From positions 587,127 to 637,001 of the forward strand of contig NZ_KB849576.1 of NCBI RefSeq assembly GCF_000368625.1: a DNA stretch of 49,875 nt. The letters are read 5' to 3'. A program made the translations under genes and the position numbers. Shown one piece after another: positions 8,868 through 17,023 of the stretch. How positions within the stretch are numbered: the stretch's first letter is position 1; the number at the start of each line of letters is the position of its first letter. The stretch is from Acinetobacter schindleri CIP 107287. Lineage in GTDB: Bacteria > Pseudomonadota > Gammaproteobacteria > Pseudomonadales > Moraxellaceae. The notes beneath the pieces are model-generated. The model saw only the letters and a list, made by a program, of their open reading frames with translations, did not search any database and had not been told where the DNA came from.

Positions 8868-10325
8868 CTATTTTTTCCAGAAAGGCTGTACTTGGGCAAA
8901 TTGCTGTAACTCTGCCTGAATTTCCTTTTGCAGCCGCTGTTGCTCCGCATGTAACCAGCCTAGCACAAACCATGCTTTAGGCTTTCGTTTCACATAAGGT
9001 TGATATAGGCTTTCTGCAACATGCAGGTCATTATATTGACCCAGGCTTTCCTGTAGCGGTTTTAACGCTTTAAGATAATTTTTCACCTGTTTGGCTGGAA
9101 ACAGGTTTTGCAGAAATTCGATGTTATAGCGTAAACGCTTGACCCGCTTACGGGTACGATGCTGATCCTCAATTGCGAGCTCACAAAACTGTTCAGCATC
9201 GGCACAGATCTGCTGATGTAATTTGCCTAGACGCTTATACAGCATACGAATATCTGTAGCGACCTGTTTAGGTTCAGCCTCACTATAACGCAGTAAGTCC
9301 AGTATCAGATAATTGGTTTCTGGTTCCCGGAATAACTGTTCTACATGGACATTTTCTTCTGTTGCAGGTGGTAAGCTCAGAATCGGTGATCCGGCAGCTT
9401 CAAGTTGTGGCAGTAAGCTTTCTGCCAAGGCATCGCGATCACGTGCTGCACCGAGTTGCTGAAAAAGCTCAGTCAGTTGCTCCACCCAAATAGGAGGAAT
9501 TTCTAGCTCATCGACATTAAAAAAGCGTAAGGCACTGCGCAGACGACGGATAGCGACCCGAGCTTGATGGATATGTTCACTATTATAATATTCAGTAGAT
9601 AGCGCCGTTGCATTAGGAAGTAGGTGCTGCAAAGTATTTCTAATAATTTTCTGCAACATGCCATGTAAGTTATCATCCTTGCCTAATACCAGCGGCAGTT
9701 GATGTTGAGCAGGTGTAATGCTGCTGCCTTCAAGCAAAGCATAGCCACGATCTGACTTGCTACGGCTGTCTAGCCATAAGTCATAACGTTGGATCCAGGG
9801 TTGTACAAATTCGATCAGTTCACTCAGCTGTCCCTGTTTGAGTTCAAATTCCAGCTCATAAATGGCAATAAATTCTGTACCATGCCGGATTTCACCTTGA
9901 TCAAAAGCAATTTCAATCACACTGTTTTTATAGTTTTCTACATGAATAGAACGTTGCACTTCAGTTTCAAATTGCAGATGTAAAGGAATTTTTAGTGACC
10001 CTAATGCTTCTTTGAGCAGTTCACTGACTTCAGGATAATTTTTATAGTGTTTAAGGTCACATTGTTCAGGCTGTTCTTTTCCTAACTCAAATTCTACCTC
10101 TAGACGCTCAAAAGGCTGTTTCCCGGGAGCTTTAAGGGTCTGTAGCCAGATTTCATTTTCTAGGCGCTGCCGTAAAGCAATGCCATGCTCGCGCAGCTGT
10201 AACTCAGTCGTATCAAAATAACGAGCCCAGAGATGATTACGCACTAGCGTTAAACTGATGAAGTCTTGTTGCAGCTGTGCGTGCATGTGGGAGGGGACTT
10301 GAAATTTGAGTTCGATTTCTGCCAT
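8868..10325 (-). CDS. CYTH and CHAD domain protein (inorganic triphosphatase-like)
   Basis: 485 residues. The CYTH half (1 to about 200) has the ExExK signature EIELKF at 3-8, the YFDTTELQL and RQRLE strands and KSDRGYALLEG at the end, all typical of a triphosphate tunnel enzyme such as E. coli YgiF. The CHAD half (about 215-480) keeps the conserved basic residues that bind polyphosphate: H253, R256, R260 and R261 in HQARVAIRR, R295 in ARDRD, and a second set H389, R392, K393, R394 in HRTRKRV. The likely activity is hydrolysis of tripolyphosphate with polyphosphate binding. It is preceded by a GAGGAG-like ribosome binding site. A terminator separates it from the upstream paralogue. Confidence 0.85.
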   Translation of the reverse strand: MAEIELKFQVPSHMHAQLQQDFISLTLVRNHLWARYFDTTELQLREHGIALRQRLENEIWLQTLKAPGKQPFERLEVEFELGKEQPEQCDLKHYKNYPEVSELLKEALGSLKIPLHLQFETEVQRSIHVENYKNSVIEIAFDQGEIRHGTEFIAIYELEFELKQGQLSELIEFVQPWIQRYDLWLDSRSKSDRGYALLEGSSITPAQHQLPLVLGKDDNLHGMLQKIIRNTLQHLLPNATALSTEYYNSEHIHQARVAIRRLRSALRFFNVDELEIPPIWVEQLTELFQQLGAARDRDALAESLLPQLEAAGSPILSLPPATEENVHVEQLFREPETNYLILDLLRYSEAEPKQVATDIRMLYKRLGKLHQQICADAEQFCELAIEDQHRTRKRVKRLRYNIEFLQNLFPAKQVKNYLKALKPLQESLGQYNDLHVAESLYQPYVKRKPKAWFVLGWLHAEQQRLQKEIQAELQQFAQVQPFWKK

Positions 10326-10412
10326 CGGGTGCTCCTCCTCGATACGGCGTCTAATAATTATAATAGTGAATATAGCCCAAAGCGTTTGGAAAAGATAAGC
10401 TGCAAATGCAAC

Positions 10413-10442
10413 AAAAAAGCACCTCTGCGACTGAAGTGCTTT
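10413..10442 (-). terminator. Terminator between the two CYTH-CHAD genes
   Basis: On the minus strand, stem AAGCACTT/AGGTGCTT (one G-T pair) followed by six T. It lies about 45 nt past the stop of the upstream gene, so the two paralogues are probably separate transcripts. Confidence 0.75.
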
Positions 10443-10486
10443 AGGATAGATTTTCTACAACTGCAATAAAACTTGATAAAGCGACT

Positions 10487-11944
10487 TTATTTTAAAAACT
10501 TGCGGCTCACCAGAAACTGTTCTGTGGCCTCTAGCAGTTTTTGTGCATAAACTTCCTGCTTTGCAGTCAGCCAGCCTAGGATAAACCAGTCACTGGCTTC
10601 AAGCTCAGTCTGCTGAATATAGACTGCTGAGGAAGCTAGAGTCTGGTATTCGGTTGCTGCCAGCTGTGCATCATTCAGCGCCTTGCTGTATTTCTGTAGA
10701 TTTTTCACATCATAAATTGAGGTCAGAATTGGAAAGCTGAACTTCAGTTCCTGAATACGCACCGCAAGTAGATCCAGTTGTTCAAAATCATGGATTTCAG
10801 TCTGGTTTATCTGCTCTTGTAAAGCTTTATATTGCTGTTGCAAAGTTGCCTGCGCTACGGTTTTTAAATCCTGTGTGCTTTTGACATCTTCTTTCAGGCT
10901 AAAGATCAGCAGTTCCAGATAGTGATGCACATTCTGTGTCGACTTCACCAGATTACCCAGTTTTTCCTTAGCATATAGAATATCTTTACTCAGGTTTTCT
11001 GCAGTGGTCGGATTCTGTAAAAAGGCGGCTAATGTGCTTTGCATATGCTGTAAATGCTGCAAGTGTTCAAACTGCTTCTTAAAAGCTTCCAGCTGATGTG
11101 CCCATTTATCTGAAATGCCAGAATGCCAGTTTTTGAATAACAGAACACTCAGATACAAATGCTCTAGCGCTTGCTGAGCCTGATCGATATGATCCTGTTC
11201 AGCTACCTGTGCCGAGATTGCTGCGATATTCGGCAGTAAATGCTGCATCTGCTGGGCAATCAGACTACATAAAGCTTTGGCTGCACTATCTTTTTTGCTG
11301 AGCTGGAATTCTTTTACCTGGGTTGCCGGACTGACTTTTTGCTGAGTTGCAAGCAGGTTACCGATTTCTGCTTTGCTGCGCACATCGAGCCATAGCTGAT
11401 ATTTCTTAACCCATTCAAAGCTAAATGCCAGCAATTGTTCAACTGAACCACTTTTTAGTTCGAATTCGACTTCATGGACTTCCTGTTCGGCATCTAGAGT
11501 ACGGATCGCACCGATATCGAGGGCAACTTCAATTCCAGTGCCTTCATATTCAATCACGCGCAGGGTACGGGTGATATCCGTTTCAAACTGTAGCTTGAGC
11601 TGGCTGATCTGATCACCCAGTGCATTATTTAAAATTTGTTGCGCTTCTGGTGCAGCGGCATAAATATTCAGATCCAGTTCAGGTGCCCGTTCCAGTTCAC
11701 CCAAGTCATGATTATGTTCAAAACGTTCAATATGGCTTTTACCGGCTGCTTTTAAGGTTTGTACCCAACGAGTGCCTTCCAGACGCTGACGGAGGGCGAC
11801 GCCACTTTTTGAAAGCAGACGGTCTTCGGTGTCATAGTATTTGGCTTGTAGTTGAATCTGTTCGGACTTCTTCGGATCAAGTGCCTTTAACAGCGCAGTG
11901 CGGCGTGCTGCAGGAATCTGAAATTTAAGTTCAACTTCAACCAT
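10487..11944 (-). CDS. CYTH protein with a degenerate CHAD-like half
   Basis: From the ATG at 11944 (AGGAT upstream) the protein is 485 residues, the same length as its downstream paralogue. The CYTH half is well kept: EVELKFQ at 3-9, KYYDTEDRLL, ALRQRLEG, EVEFELK and WLDVRSKAEIG. In the CHAD half every aligned basic residue is gone: the paralogue's HQARVAIRR corresponds to DQAQQALEH, its ARDRD region has no Arg, and its second HRTRKRV block reads EQLDLLAVR. The half is still helical and Gln-rich, so it is probably folded but unable to bind polyphosphate. The longer ORF start at 12037 would add residues with no family support. It may still hydrolyse triphosphate or act as a regulatory paralogue. 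Confidence 0.8.
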   Translation of the reverse strand: MVEVELKFQIPAARRTALLKALDPKKSEQIQLQAKYYDTEDRLLSKSGVALRQRLEGTRWVQTLKAAGKSHIERFEHNHDLGELERAPELDLNIYAAAPEAQQILNNALGDQISQLKLQFETDITRTLRVIEYEGTGIEVALDIGAIRTLDAEQEVHEVEFELKSGSVEQLLAFSFEWVKKYQLWLDVRSKAEIGNLLATQQKVSPATQVKEFQLSKKDSAAKALCSLIAQQMQHLLPNIAAISAQVAEQDHIDQAQQALEHLYLSVLLFKNWHSGISDKWAHQLEAFKKQFEHLQHLQHMQSTLAAFLQNPTTAENLSKDILYAKEKLGNLVKSTQNVHHYLELLIFSLKEDVKSTQDLKTVAQATLQQQYKALQEQINQTEIHDFEQLDLLAVRIQELKFSFPILTSIYDVKNLQKYSKALNDAQLAATEYQTLASSAVYIQQTELEASDWFILGWLTAKQEVYAQKLLEATEQFLVSRKFLK

Positions 11945-12278
11945 GATAAATATCCTGTTTGTACTGTCTATAAAGGTGATAGACAGAGCTGATGATGCTT
12001 TGTATATGCTGTGGATGTGAGCACATACACGCTGCAATCATGTTTTTAATTTTTAAGTCGAAGATTGTAACTAAAATCATTTTTTTAGTAAGACTTGACC
12101 AGGCTAAAAAAATCATGAACCTGTTTAAATTAATAGAATTTATTCGTACCTAAGCAGTTGAAAGCATGCTAGATTCAAGGAAAATTAAACATAGCTGAGA
12201 AATCTCGCTGCATGAGATCGCACTTTTAAATGTTTAAATAATGCGCTAATGTGAAATTAAAAATATCAGGATGATGCC

Positions 12279-12662
12279 ATGAATGCACAAGTAGAACCTA
12301 AAGCGGATCTGACGCCAGCAGTTAGCCAGCCAATGCCGATCCGTGATTATCATGAATTTTATCGATTTTATCTGACTGAACACCGCAATATCATGAGTCG
12401 CCGTCTGCATGTAGCAGGAAGTAGTATCGGGCTGTATTTCTTTGGCAAGGCGATCATACAGCGTAAACCAAAATATTTTCTTTATGGACTGGCATCGGGT
12501 TATGCCTGTGCCTGGATCGGACATTTTATTTTTGAGAAAAACAAGCCTGCCAGTTTTAAGCAGCCGCTGTATAGTTTTGTCTCGGATTGGCGTATGTTTG
12601 CTGATGTTTTGCGTGGCAATATCAGCCTGATTAATCGTGATCAGGACAAGATTCCAAGTTAG
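12279..12662 (+). CDS. DUF962/Mpo1-like membrane protein
   Basis: A 127-residue protein. The family landmarks are a His in the first helix region (EHRNIMSRRLHVAGS, about residues 35-49), two hydrophobic segments (about 50-60 and 69-81, SGYACAWIGHFIF) and the GHFxFEKNKPA motif. DUF962 includes yeast Mpo1, an iron-dependent dioxygenase acting on 2-hydroxy fatty acids at membranes. Bacterial members are poorly studied, so a lipid alpha-oxidation role is only an inference. It stands alone between divergent CYTH genes and a candidate small RNA. Confidence 0.8.
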   Translation: MNAQVEPKADLTPAVSQPMPIRDYHEFYRFYLTEHRNIMSRRLHVAGSSIGLYFFGKAIIQRKPKYFLYGLASGYACAWIGHFIFEKNKPASFKQPLYSFVSDWRMFADVLRGNISLINRDQDKIPS

Positions 12663-12719
12663 AATTGATTAAAAAATAAAAAAATGTATTGATGGGTCAT
12701 CAGAATTACATGAAAACGC

Positions 12720-12748
12720 TTGCAAGCTTAGAGTTAATGTTCTAATAA
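12720..12748 (+). promoter_or_regulatory. Candidate sigma-70 promoter of a small RNA
   Basis: A -35 box TTGCAA (12720-12725) and -10 box TAATAA (12743-12748) with an ideal 17-bp spacer, inside a gap with no ORF. It predicts a transcription start near 12755. Confidence 0.5.
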
Positions 12749-12754
12749 TTAAGG

Positions 12755-12844
12755 CGTTGTCTAAAGGTAATATTTTACCAAAAGATACAGCACAGAAATT
12801 ACACAGTTTTCCATGCCTGGAGTGACCTTCTCCGGGCTTTTTTT
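12755..12844 (+). ncRNA. Candidate small RNA, about 90 nt
   Basis: A transcript from the candidate promoter would begin near 12755. It would contain a small hairpin (GGTAA/TTACC, 12766-12779) and a single-stranded A-rich stretch. It would end at a strong terminator with an 8-bp stem, GCCTGGAG/CTCCGGGC (12815-12834), and seven T. The terminator is about 150 nt past the DUF962 gene and well before thiE, so it is not an obvious gene terminator. No ribosome binding site or ORF fits inside. It does not match 6S, 4.5S or other housekeeping RNAs that I can recall. Confidence 0.45.
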
Positions 12845-13145
12845 ATGTCCAAAATCTGGCAGGGTAAAATTATTATCTGACATTCTGCAATGTTCCTACA
12901 AGTTGGGTGCATAAAAATCAGGGTATCAAATGAGTGATTCATAACTGATGATTATTTTTATGTGATTTATTTAACTCAAATAGCAGATATGAATTATCCA
13001 TGAAATTATTAATTTTCCACATTAAATGAACTGGTTATTTTGATACTGTATTCCTTGTATTTATTTACTGAAAATATGTCGTTATATAAGTTTGCATGGT
13101 GTCATCATGCTCCTGGTTATGCCTATAATAGCTGATGTATTTTGA
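12845..13145. other. AT-rich leader region of thiE, no gene seen
   Basis: About 300 bases of AT-rich DNA before thiE. I looked for a thiamine-pyrophosphate riboswitch (CTGAGA and the ACC-TGATCT-like core) and did not find one. No ORF is supported. Confidence 0.4.
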
Positions 13146-13778
13146 ATGGCGGCAGTCATGCGCGGTTTATATTTAATTACCAATGATGATCCAATTGAAC
13201 TTCTTCTTGCGAAACTTGAGGGTGCGATGGCAACTTATGAAGTTGCAGTACTTCAGTATCGTCGTAAAAAAGTGGCGAAAGAAAATCAGGCTTATGAAAT
13301 CGAATATATGAAACAAATGTGTGAACAATATAAAGTTCCATTTGTGATTAATGATGATTTAGAAACTGCGGTAAAATATGGCGTAGGTGTGCATTTGGGG
13401 CAGGGTGATGGTTCCATTCAGGAAGCTGTTGAACGGTTACCTAAAAATGTTTTGATTGGTCGTAGTTGTAACAACTCACTTGAGCTGGCTGAACAAGCCA
13501 TTGCAGATGGTGCAAATTATGTGGCATTTGGCGCAATCTATGCCACTGATAGTAAACCTGAAGCGGGCATTATTGGCTTGGAAACCTTAAAACTGGCCAA
13601 GCAAAAATTAAATGTACCCATCTGTGCAATTGGTGGCTTAACTGTTGAAAACTCGAAAGAAGTGATTGAGGCAGGTGCGGATCTTTGTGCGGTTATTAGC
13701 GATGTTTTAGGTCGTTCAATGTCTACTGTCGGTCAACGTGTGTATGACTGGTCAGAACTATTTGCTGAACAAGCTTAA
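13146..13778 (+). CDS. thiE: Thiamine phosphate synthase
   Basis: Joins the hydroxymethylpyrimidine and thiazole phosphate halves to make thiamine phosphate. The 210-residue TIM barrel begins RGLYLITNDD and shows the pyrimidine/phosphate-binding strands: LQYRRKK, PFVINDDLETA, GVHLGQGD, LIGRSCNNS, YVAFGAIYATDSKP and the phosphate loop ICAIGGL. The Met four codons in (13158) is an alternative start; neither has a clear Shine-Dalgarno. hemL follows after 42 bp in the same direction with no terminator between, so the two may be co-transcribed. Confidence 0.88.
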   Translation: MAAVMRGLYLITNDDPIELLLAKLEGAMATYEVAVLQYRRKKVAKENQAYEIEYMKQMCEQYKVPFVINDDLETAVKYGVGVHLGQGDGSIQEAVERLPKNVLIGRSCNNSLELAEQAIADGANYVAFGAIYATDSKPEAGIIGLETLKLAKQKLNVPICAIGGLTVENSKEVIEAGADLCAVISDVLGRSMSTVGQRVYDWSELFAEQA

Positions 13779-13820
13779 TTTTTTATTTCTTATCTTATTT
13801 TTTTGAGTTGAGTGATTTTC

Positions 13821-15122
13821 ATGAGTTTATCTCCAAAGCAAGAACAACTATTTAAACAAGCCAATAAACATATTCCAGGTGGCGTAAACTCACCTGTACG
13901 TGCTTTTAACGGCGTAGGCGGTACGCCAGTTTTTATCGAGAAAGCACAAGGTGCTTATCTATACGATGTCGATGGTAAACGTTATGTGGACTATGTTGGT
14001 TCATGGGGCCCGATGATTTTGGGTCATGCGCATCCAGCAATTATTAAAGCTGTTCAGGATGCTGCGGTAGATGGCTTAAGCTTTGGTGCACCGACGGTTC
14101 ATGAAACGACTTTGGCGGATATCATTTGCGATATCGTGCCGTCCATTGAACTGGTGCGTATGACCAACTCAGGTACTGAAGCGACTATGACTGCGATCCG
14201 TCTGGCACGTGGTTATACCGGTCGTGACAAGATCGTGAAATTTGAAGGTTGCTACCATGGTCACTCAGATTCATTATTGGTAAAAGCAGGTTCAGGCCTT
14301 TTAACCAAAGGTGAGGGCGAAGCGACTTCTGCGGGTGTGCCTGCTGATTTTGCCAAACATACTTTAACCCTTCCATATAACGACATTGCGACTTTAAAAG
14401 AATGCTTTGCCAAGTTCGGTTCAGAAATTGCCGGTGTAATTGTAGAGCCAGTAGCAGGTAACATGAACCTGGTGAAACCGATTGATGGTTTCCTGCAAGC
14501 AATCCGCGATGTCTGTGATGAGCATGGTTCAGTATTCATTATTGATGAAGTGATGACAGGCTTCCGTGTGGGTCTTGGTGGTGCTCAGGCACATTATGGC
14601 GTGACTCCTGATTTAACGACTTTAGGTAAAATCATTGGTGCAGGTCTGCCAGTCGGTGCTTTTGGTGGTAAACGTGAAGTGATGGAATGCATCGCGCCAT
14701 TAGGTAATGTGTATCAGGCAGGTACTTTATCAGGTAACCCACTGGCAATGCGTGCTGGTATCGAGATGTTTAAGCATCTGCGTGAACCGGGCTTCTATGA
14801 AAAACTGACTGTGCAACTTGAGAAACTGCTGGTTGGCTTACAAGCAGCTGCGGATGAAGCTGGTATTCCATTCAAGACCCAACAAGTTGGTGGTATGTTT
14901 GGTCTATACTTTACTGATCAGGAAGACATCACCAGCTTCGATTCAATGTTGAAATGCGATGTCGATGCTTTCCGTAAATTCTTCCACGGTATGTTGAAAC
15001 GTGGTGTGAACCTTGCACCTTCTGCATTTGAAGCTGGATTTATTTCAGCTGTGCATAGTGATGAAGATATCGAATTCACGATCCAAGCTGCGAAAGAAAC
15101 TTTTGCAGAAATGAAAGGGTAA
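13821..15122 (+). CDS. hemL: Glutamate-1-semialdehyde 2,1-aminomutase
   Basis: A PLP enzyme that converts glutamate-1-semialdehyde to 5-aminolevulinate, the C5-pathway entry to haem. From the ATG beginning MSLSPKQ it has 433 residues, the family length. Key parts are [10 protein letters not shown] near the N terminus, the NSGTEA loop, the YHGHSDS region, the PLP-ring Asp in [10 protein letters not shown] (about D242) and the Schiff-base lysine K270 in [10 protein letters not shown]. The upstream GTG at 13812 would add three residues and is not preferred. It is cytosolic. A REP-like palindrome and a terminator follow. Confidence 0.95.
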   Translation: MSLSPKQEQLFKQANKHIPGGVNSPVRAFNGVGGTPVFIEKAQGAYLYDVDGKRYVDYVGSWGPMILGHAHPAIIKAVQDAAVDGLSFGAPTVHETTLADIICDIVPSIELVRMTNSGTEATMTAIRLARGYTGRDKIVKFEGCYHGHSDSLLVKAGSGLLTKGEGEATSAGVPADFAKHTLTLPYNDIATLKECFAKFGSEIAGVIVEPVAGNMNLVKPIDGFLQAIRDVCDEHGSVFIIDEVMTGFRVGLGGAQAHYGVTPDLTTLGKIIGAGLPVGAFGGKREVMECIAPLGNVYQAGTLSGNPLAMRAGIEMFKHLREPGFYEKLTVQLEKLLVGLQAAADEAGIPFKTQQVGGMFGLYFTDQEDITSFDSMLKCDVDAFRKFFHGMLKRGVNLAPSAFEAGFISAVHSDEDIEFTIQAAKETFAEMKG

Positions 15123-15127
15123 TACAA

Positions 15128-15159
15128 CCTCTCCCTAACCCTCTCCTAAAAGGAGAGGG
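15128..15159. repeat. REP-like C/T-rich palindrome
   Basis: The sequence CCTCTCCCTAA runs into a perfect 9-bp inverted repeat, CCCTCTCCT/AGGAGAGGG around AAA (15139-15159). This wording recurs in intergenic regions of many gammaproteobacteria as I recall. It sits between the hemL stop and the hemL terminator. Confidence 0.55.
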
Positions 15160-15162
15160 AAC

Positions 15163-15194
15163 ATAAGCCCGAATTCCTTCGGGCTTATTTTATT
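15163..15194 (+). terminator. Terminator of hemL
   Basis: A perfect 11-bp stem, ATAAGCCCGAA/TTCGGGCTTAT around TTCC, followed by a short T-rich tail. Confidence 0.7.
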
Positions 15195-15249
15195 CTTTTA
15201 ATTAGATCGCAAAGATTTGAAATTGATAAATTAGAAATTGGATAGTTGA

Positions 15250-15666
15250 ATGAAAACCAAACATTATCTGACCTTAAGCGATGCTGAGTTTTTGTTAAAT
15301 CAGGCCTATGAATATGCACTAGAAAATGGCTTTAATGTCAGTATTGCTGTCGTTGATGAAACTGGCAATTTGCTGGCAATGAAGCGTATGGATGGTGCAT
15401 CACCTATGACAGCAAACCTGTGTCTGGAAAAAGCACGTTGTTCTGCAATCAGTCGCCGTCCGTCCAAGCTGTTTGAAGATATTATCAAAGGTGGGCAAAT
15501 GGGCTTTCTGACCATGGATACTTTCTCAGGTATGTTGGAAGGTGGTGAGCCGATTCTGTATCAAGGGCAGTTGGTGGGTGCGATGGGTGTATCTGGTGTA
15601 AAGTCATTTGAAGATGCGGAGATTGCACAGGTGGCGATTGAGAAGTTTTTGGCGCAGCTAAGCTAA
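15250..15666 (+). CDS. GlcG/HbpS-like heme-degrading domain protein
   Basis: A 138-residue protein of the GlcG/HbpS family: LTLSDAEFLLNQAYEYA helix, VSIAVVDETGNLLAMKRMDGA strand-turn, the KARCSA helix and a glycine-rich end (GGEPILYQGQLVGAMGVSG). Members bind haem or small ligands; PduO C-terminal domains share the fold. No signal peptide is seen, so unlike Streptomyces HbpS it should stay in the cytoplasm. It follows hemL in the same direction after a terminator. The haem link is suggestive but unproven. The IS insertion lies about 150 bp past its stop. Confidence 0.8.
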   Translation: MKTKHYLTLSDAEFLLNQAYEYALENGFNVSIAVVDETGNLLAMKRMDGASPMTANLCLEKARCSAISRRPSKLFEDIIKGGQMGFLTMDTFSGMLEGGEPILYQGQLVGAMGVSGVKSFEDAEIAQVAIEKFLAQLS

Positions 15667-15810
15667 TTCAAAATAGAAATTGATTAACTCAATTCAATAA
15701 ATTGTTCCAAAATGAAGCGTGGAACGTGAAATATCAAATAAAAGCCCAATCGGTAATGAGGGGGTTTTTCTATATAAAATAAAAATCGTATTTCATGTCA
15801 AGTTTATTAT

Positions 15811-15819
15811 ATTAATTTT
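15811..15819. repeat. Target-site duplication, left copy
   Basis: ATTAATTTT, identical to 17000-17008, directly abutting the left inverted repeat. Nine bases is the usual duplication of ISAba1-type IS4 elements. Confidence 0.92.
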
Positions 15820-15837
15820 CTCTGTACACGACAAATT

Positions 15838-16374
15838 TCATAGGATCCTTGTCCTATCAGGCTTTTTCTTTCTTAAAATTGCTAGCACTTTCTTAAATTC
15901 TTCTTTTTTTCCAAAACCAATCAAACGTAGAATAGCCATTTGAACATAGTCCAAACCGTAGCGAAATAAACTTACTGAAAGTCGTCCATGCTTCTTTATT
16001 TTTATCGCTTTTTTCCGATCATGTTGCCATTCACCTGTTAAATAGCACCAACAGAAACCGATAGCTAGCACTGCTATCAATTTCTTGACTCGTCTAGGGT
16101 CTGTTAAACGAGTATTTTCAAGATTGAATCCACGTCCTTTGAGACAACTAAATAACGTTTCGATTTCCCAGCGTAATGCATAATCACGAATAGCAGAAGC
16201 ATTAAACATAGGAGAAACAACAAGTAAAAGCTCTCCATCTTCTAATCGTAGCGCACTAATATACAGTTTCACTCGACCAACCCAAATACGTCGTTTACGA
16301 CATTCAGTTTGACCAACTTGAAGATGACGAAATAAATCACTAATTTTATGATTCTTGGCTAAGTGATTGGTCAC
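15838..16374 (-). CDS. IS4 transposase, C-terminal part (OrfB)
   Basis: 178 residues carrying the third catalytic residue and the IS4 signature YREK: Y65, R68, E72 and K79 in YALRWEIETLFSCLK. It has no ribosome binding site of note. Its nominal GTG start overlaps the OrfA stop as GTGA. It is best read as the second half of a fused transposase made by a -1 shift at the A7 run (16382-16388). The C terminus is rich in Lys, as usual for DNA binding. Confidence 0.9.
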   Translation of the reverse strand: MTNHLAKNHKISDLFRHLQVGQTECRKRRIWVGRVKLYISALRLEDGELLLVVSPMFNASAIRDYALRWEIETLFSCLKGRGFNLENTRLTDPRRVKKLIAVLAIGFCWCYLTGEWQHDRKKAIKIKKHGRLSVSLFRYGLDYVQMAILRLIGFGKKEEFKKVLAILRKKKPDRTRIL

Positions 16375-16931
16375 AATAAAGTTTTTTTAACACGTATACA
16401 GAAGTTAATGTCATTTTCAATTAACCATGTAAACCATTTCTCACCGATAAATTCTCTGTCTGCAAACACATTCACAATACGATCTTTACCAAAAATGGAG
16501 ATAAAGCGTTGAATCAAAGTAATACGCTCTTTTGTATCTGAATTTCCACGTTTATTGAGCAATGTCCAAACAATAGGTATCGCTATTCCACGATAGACGA
16601 TGGCTAACATCAAGATATTAATATCTCGTTTTCCCCATTTCCAATTAGTTCTATCCAAAGTTAATTGGACTTTATCGAATGAAAATATATTGAAAATTAA
16701 CTGAGAAATTTGACGATAATCGAAATACTGATCTGCAAAGAAGCGTTGTATACGTCGATAAAATGATTGTGGTAAGCACTTGATGGGTAAGGCTTTAGAT
16801 GCAGAAGAAAGATTACATGTCTGTTTTACAATTAATGCAAGCATAATCAGTGTAAAACATTTTGCATGTGACTTGTTCCACTTTAGATATTTGTTTAAGA
16901 TGAGATGTAACTCATTGAAATGTGTCATCAT
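16371..16931 (-). CDS. IS4 transposase, N-terminal part (OrfA)
   Basis: 186 residues with the first two catalytic aspartates: D93 in LTLDRTNWKWG and D158 in NVFADREF. The catalytic Glu lies in OrfB, so OrfA alone cannot transpose. Near its end the codons GTT AAA AAA ACT cover a run of seven A. A -1 slip there would give KKNFIVTNH and continue in OrfB. OrfA alone could act as an inhibitor, as in other frameshift-regulated elements (inference). Confidence 0.9.
   Translation of the reverse strand: MMTHFNELHLILNKYLKWNKSHAKCFTLIMLALIVKQTCNLSSASKALPIKCLPQSFYRRIQRFFADQYFDYRQISQLIFNIFSFDKVQLTLDRTNWKWGKRDINILMLAIVYRGIAIPIVWTLLNKRGNSDTKERITLIQRFISIFGKDRIVNVFADREFIGEKWFTWLIENDINFCIRVKKTLL
16382..16388 (-). 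promoter_or_regulatory. A7 slippery site for -1 frameshifting
   Basis: Seven consecutive A on the minus strand, in frame as GTT AAA AAA ACT, just before the OrfA stop. This is a classic slippery heptamer and explains how the split DDE triad is joined. Confidence 0.65.
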
Positions 16932-16939
16932 ATTCGTCG

Positions 16940-16967
16940 TCAGAAAACAAGTATTATGCCATTATTT
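16940..16967 (+). promoter_or_regulatory. Possible outward promoter of the IS
   Basis: TCAGAA (16940-16945) and TTATTT (16962-16967) with a 16-bp spacer, pointing out of the IS toward 17000 and beyond. ISAba1 has an outward promoter with boxes TTAGAA and TTATTT at the same place, as I recall. Transcripts would run antisense to 17024-17221 and toward the gene at 17502. Confidence 0.4.
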
Positions 16968-16999
16968 CAATGAGTTATCTTTTTTTGTCGTGTACAAAG

Positions 17000-17008
17000 A
17001 TTAATTTT
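17000..17008. repeat. Target-site duplication, right copy
   Basis: ATTAATTTT, identical to 15811-15819, directly abutting the right inverted repeat. Confidence 0.92.
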
Positions 17009-17023
17009 AGAAAAAGTTTAAAT

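Larger units (their letters stand above)
15820..16999 (-). mobile_element. Complete IS4-family insertion sequence, ISAba1-like, 1180 bp
   Basis: The element is bounded by 16-bp terminal inverted repeats with one mismatch: CTCTGTACACGACAAA at 15820-15835 and the complement of CTTTGTACACGACAAA at 16984-16999. Perfect 9-bp target duplications flank it. Its length, termini, IS4 transposase and two-ORF layout match what I recall of ISAba1. Internal sequence differs at several positions from the ISAba1 stretches I remember, so it is a relative rather than a certain copy. The perfect duplications indicate one intact insertion that has not recombined. It lies between the HbpS-like gene and a small minus-strand ORF and breaks no obvious gene. 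Confidence 0.93.

Noticed and set aside
12845..13145. Thiamine riboswitch before thiE
   Set aside because: The conserved CTGAGA and ACC-TGATCT-like core elements of the TPP aptamer were not found.
15667..15819. A broken gene at the IS insertion point
   Set aside because: The sequences on either side of the target duplications do not join into a longer open reading frame that I can recognise, so the IS seems to have landed between genes.
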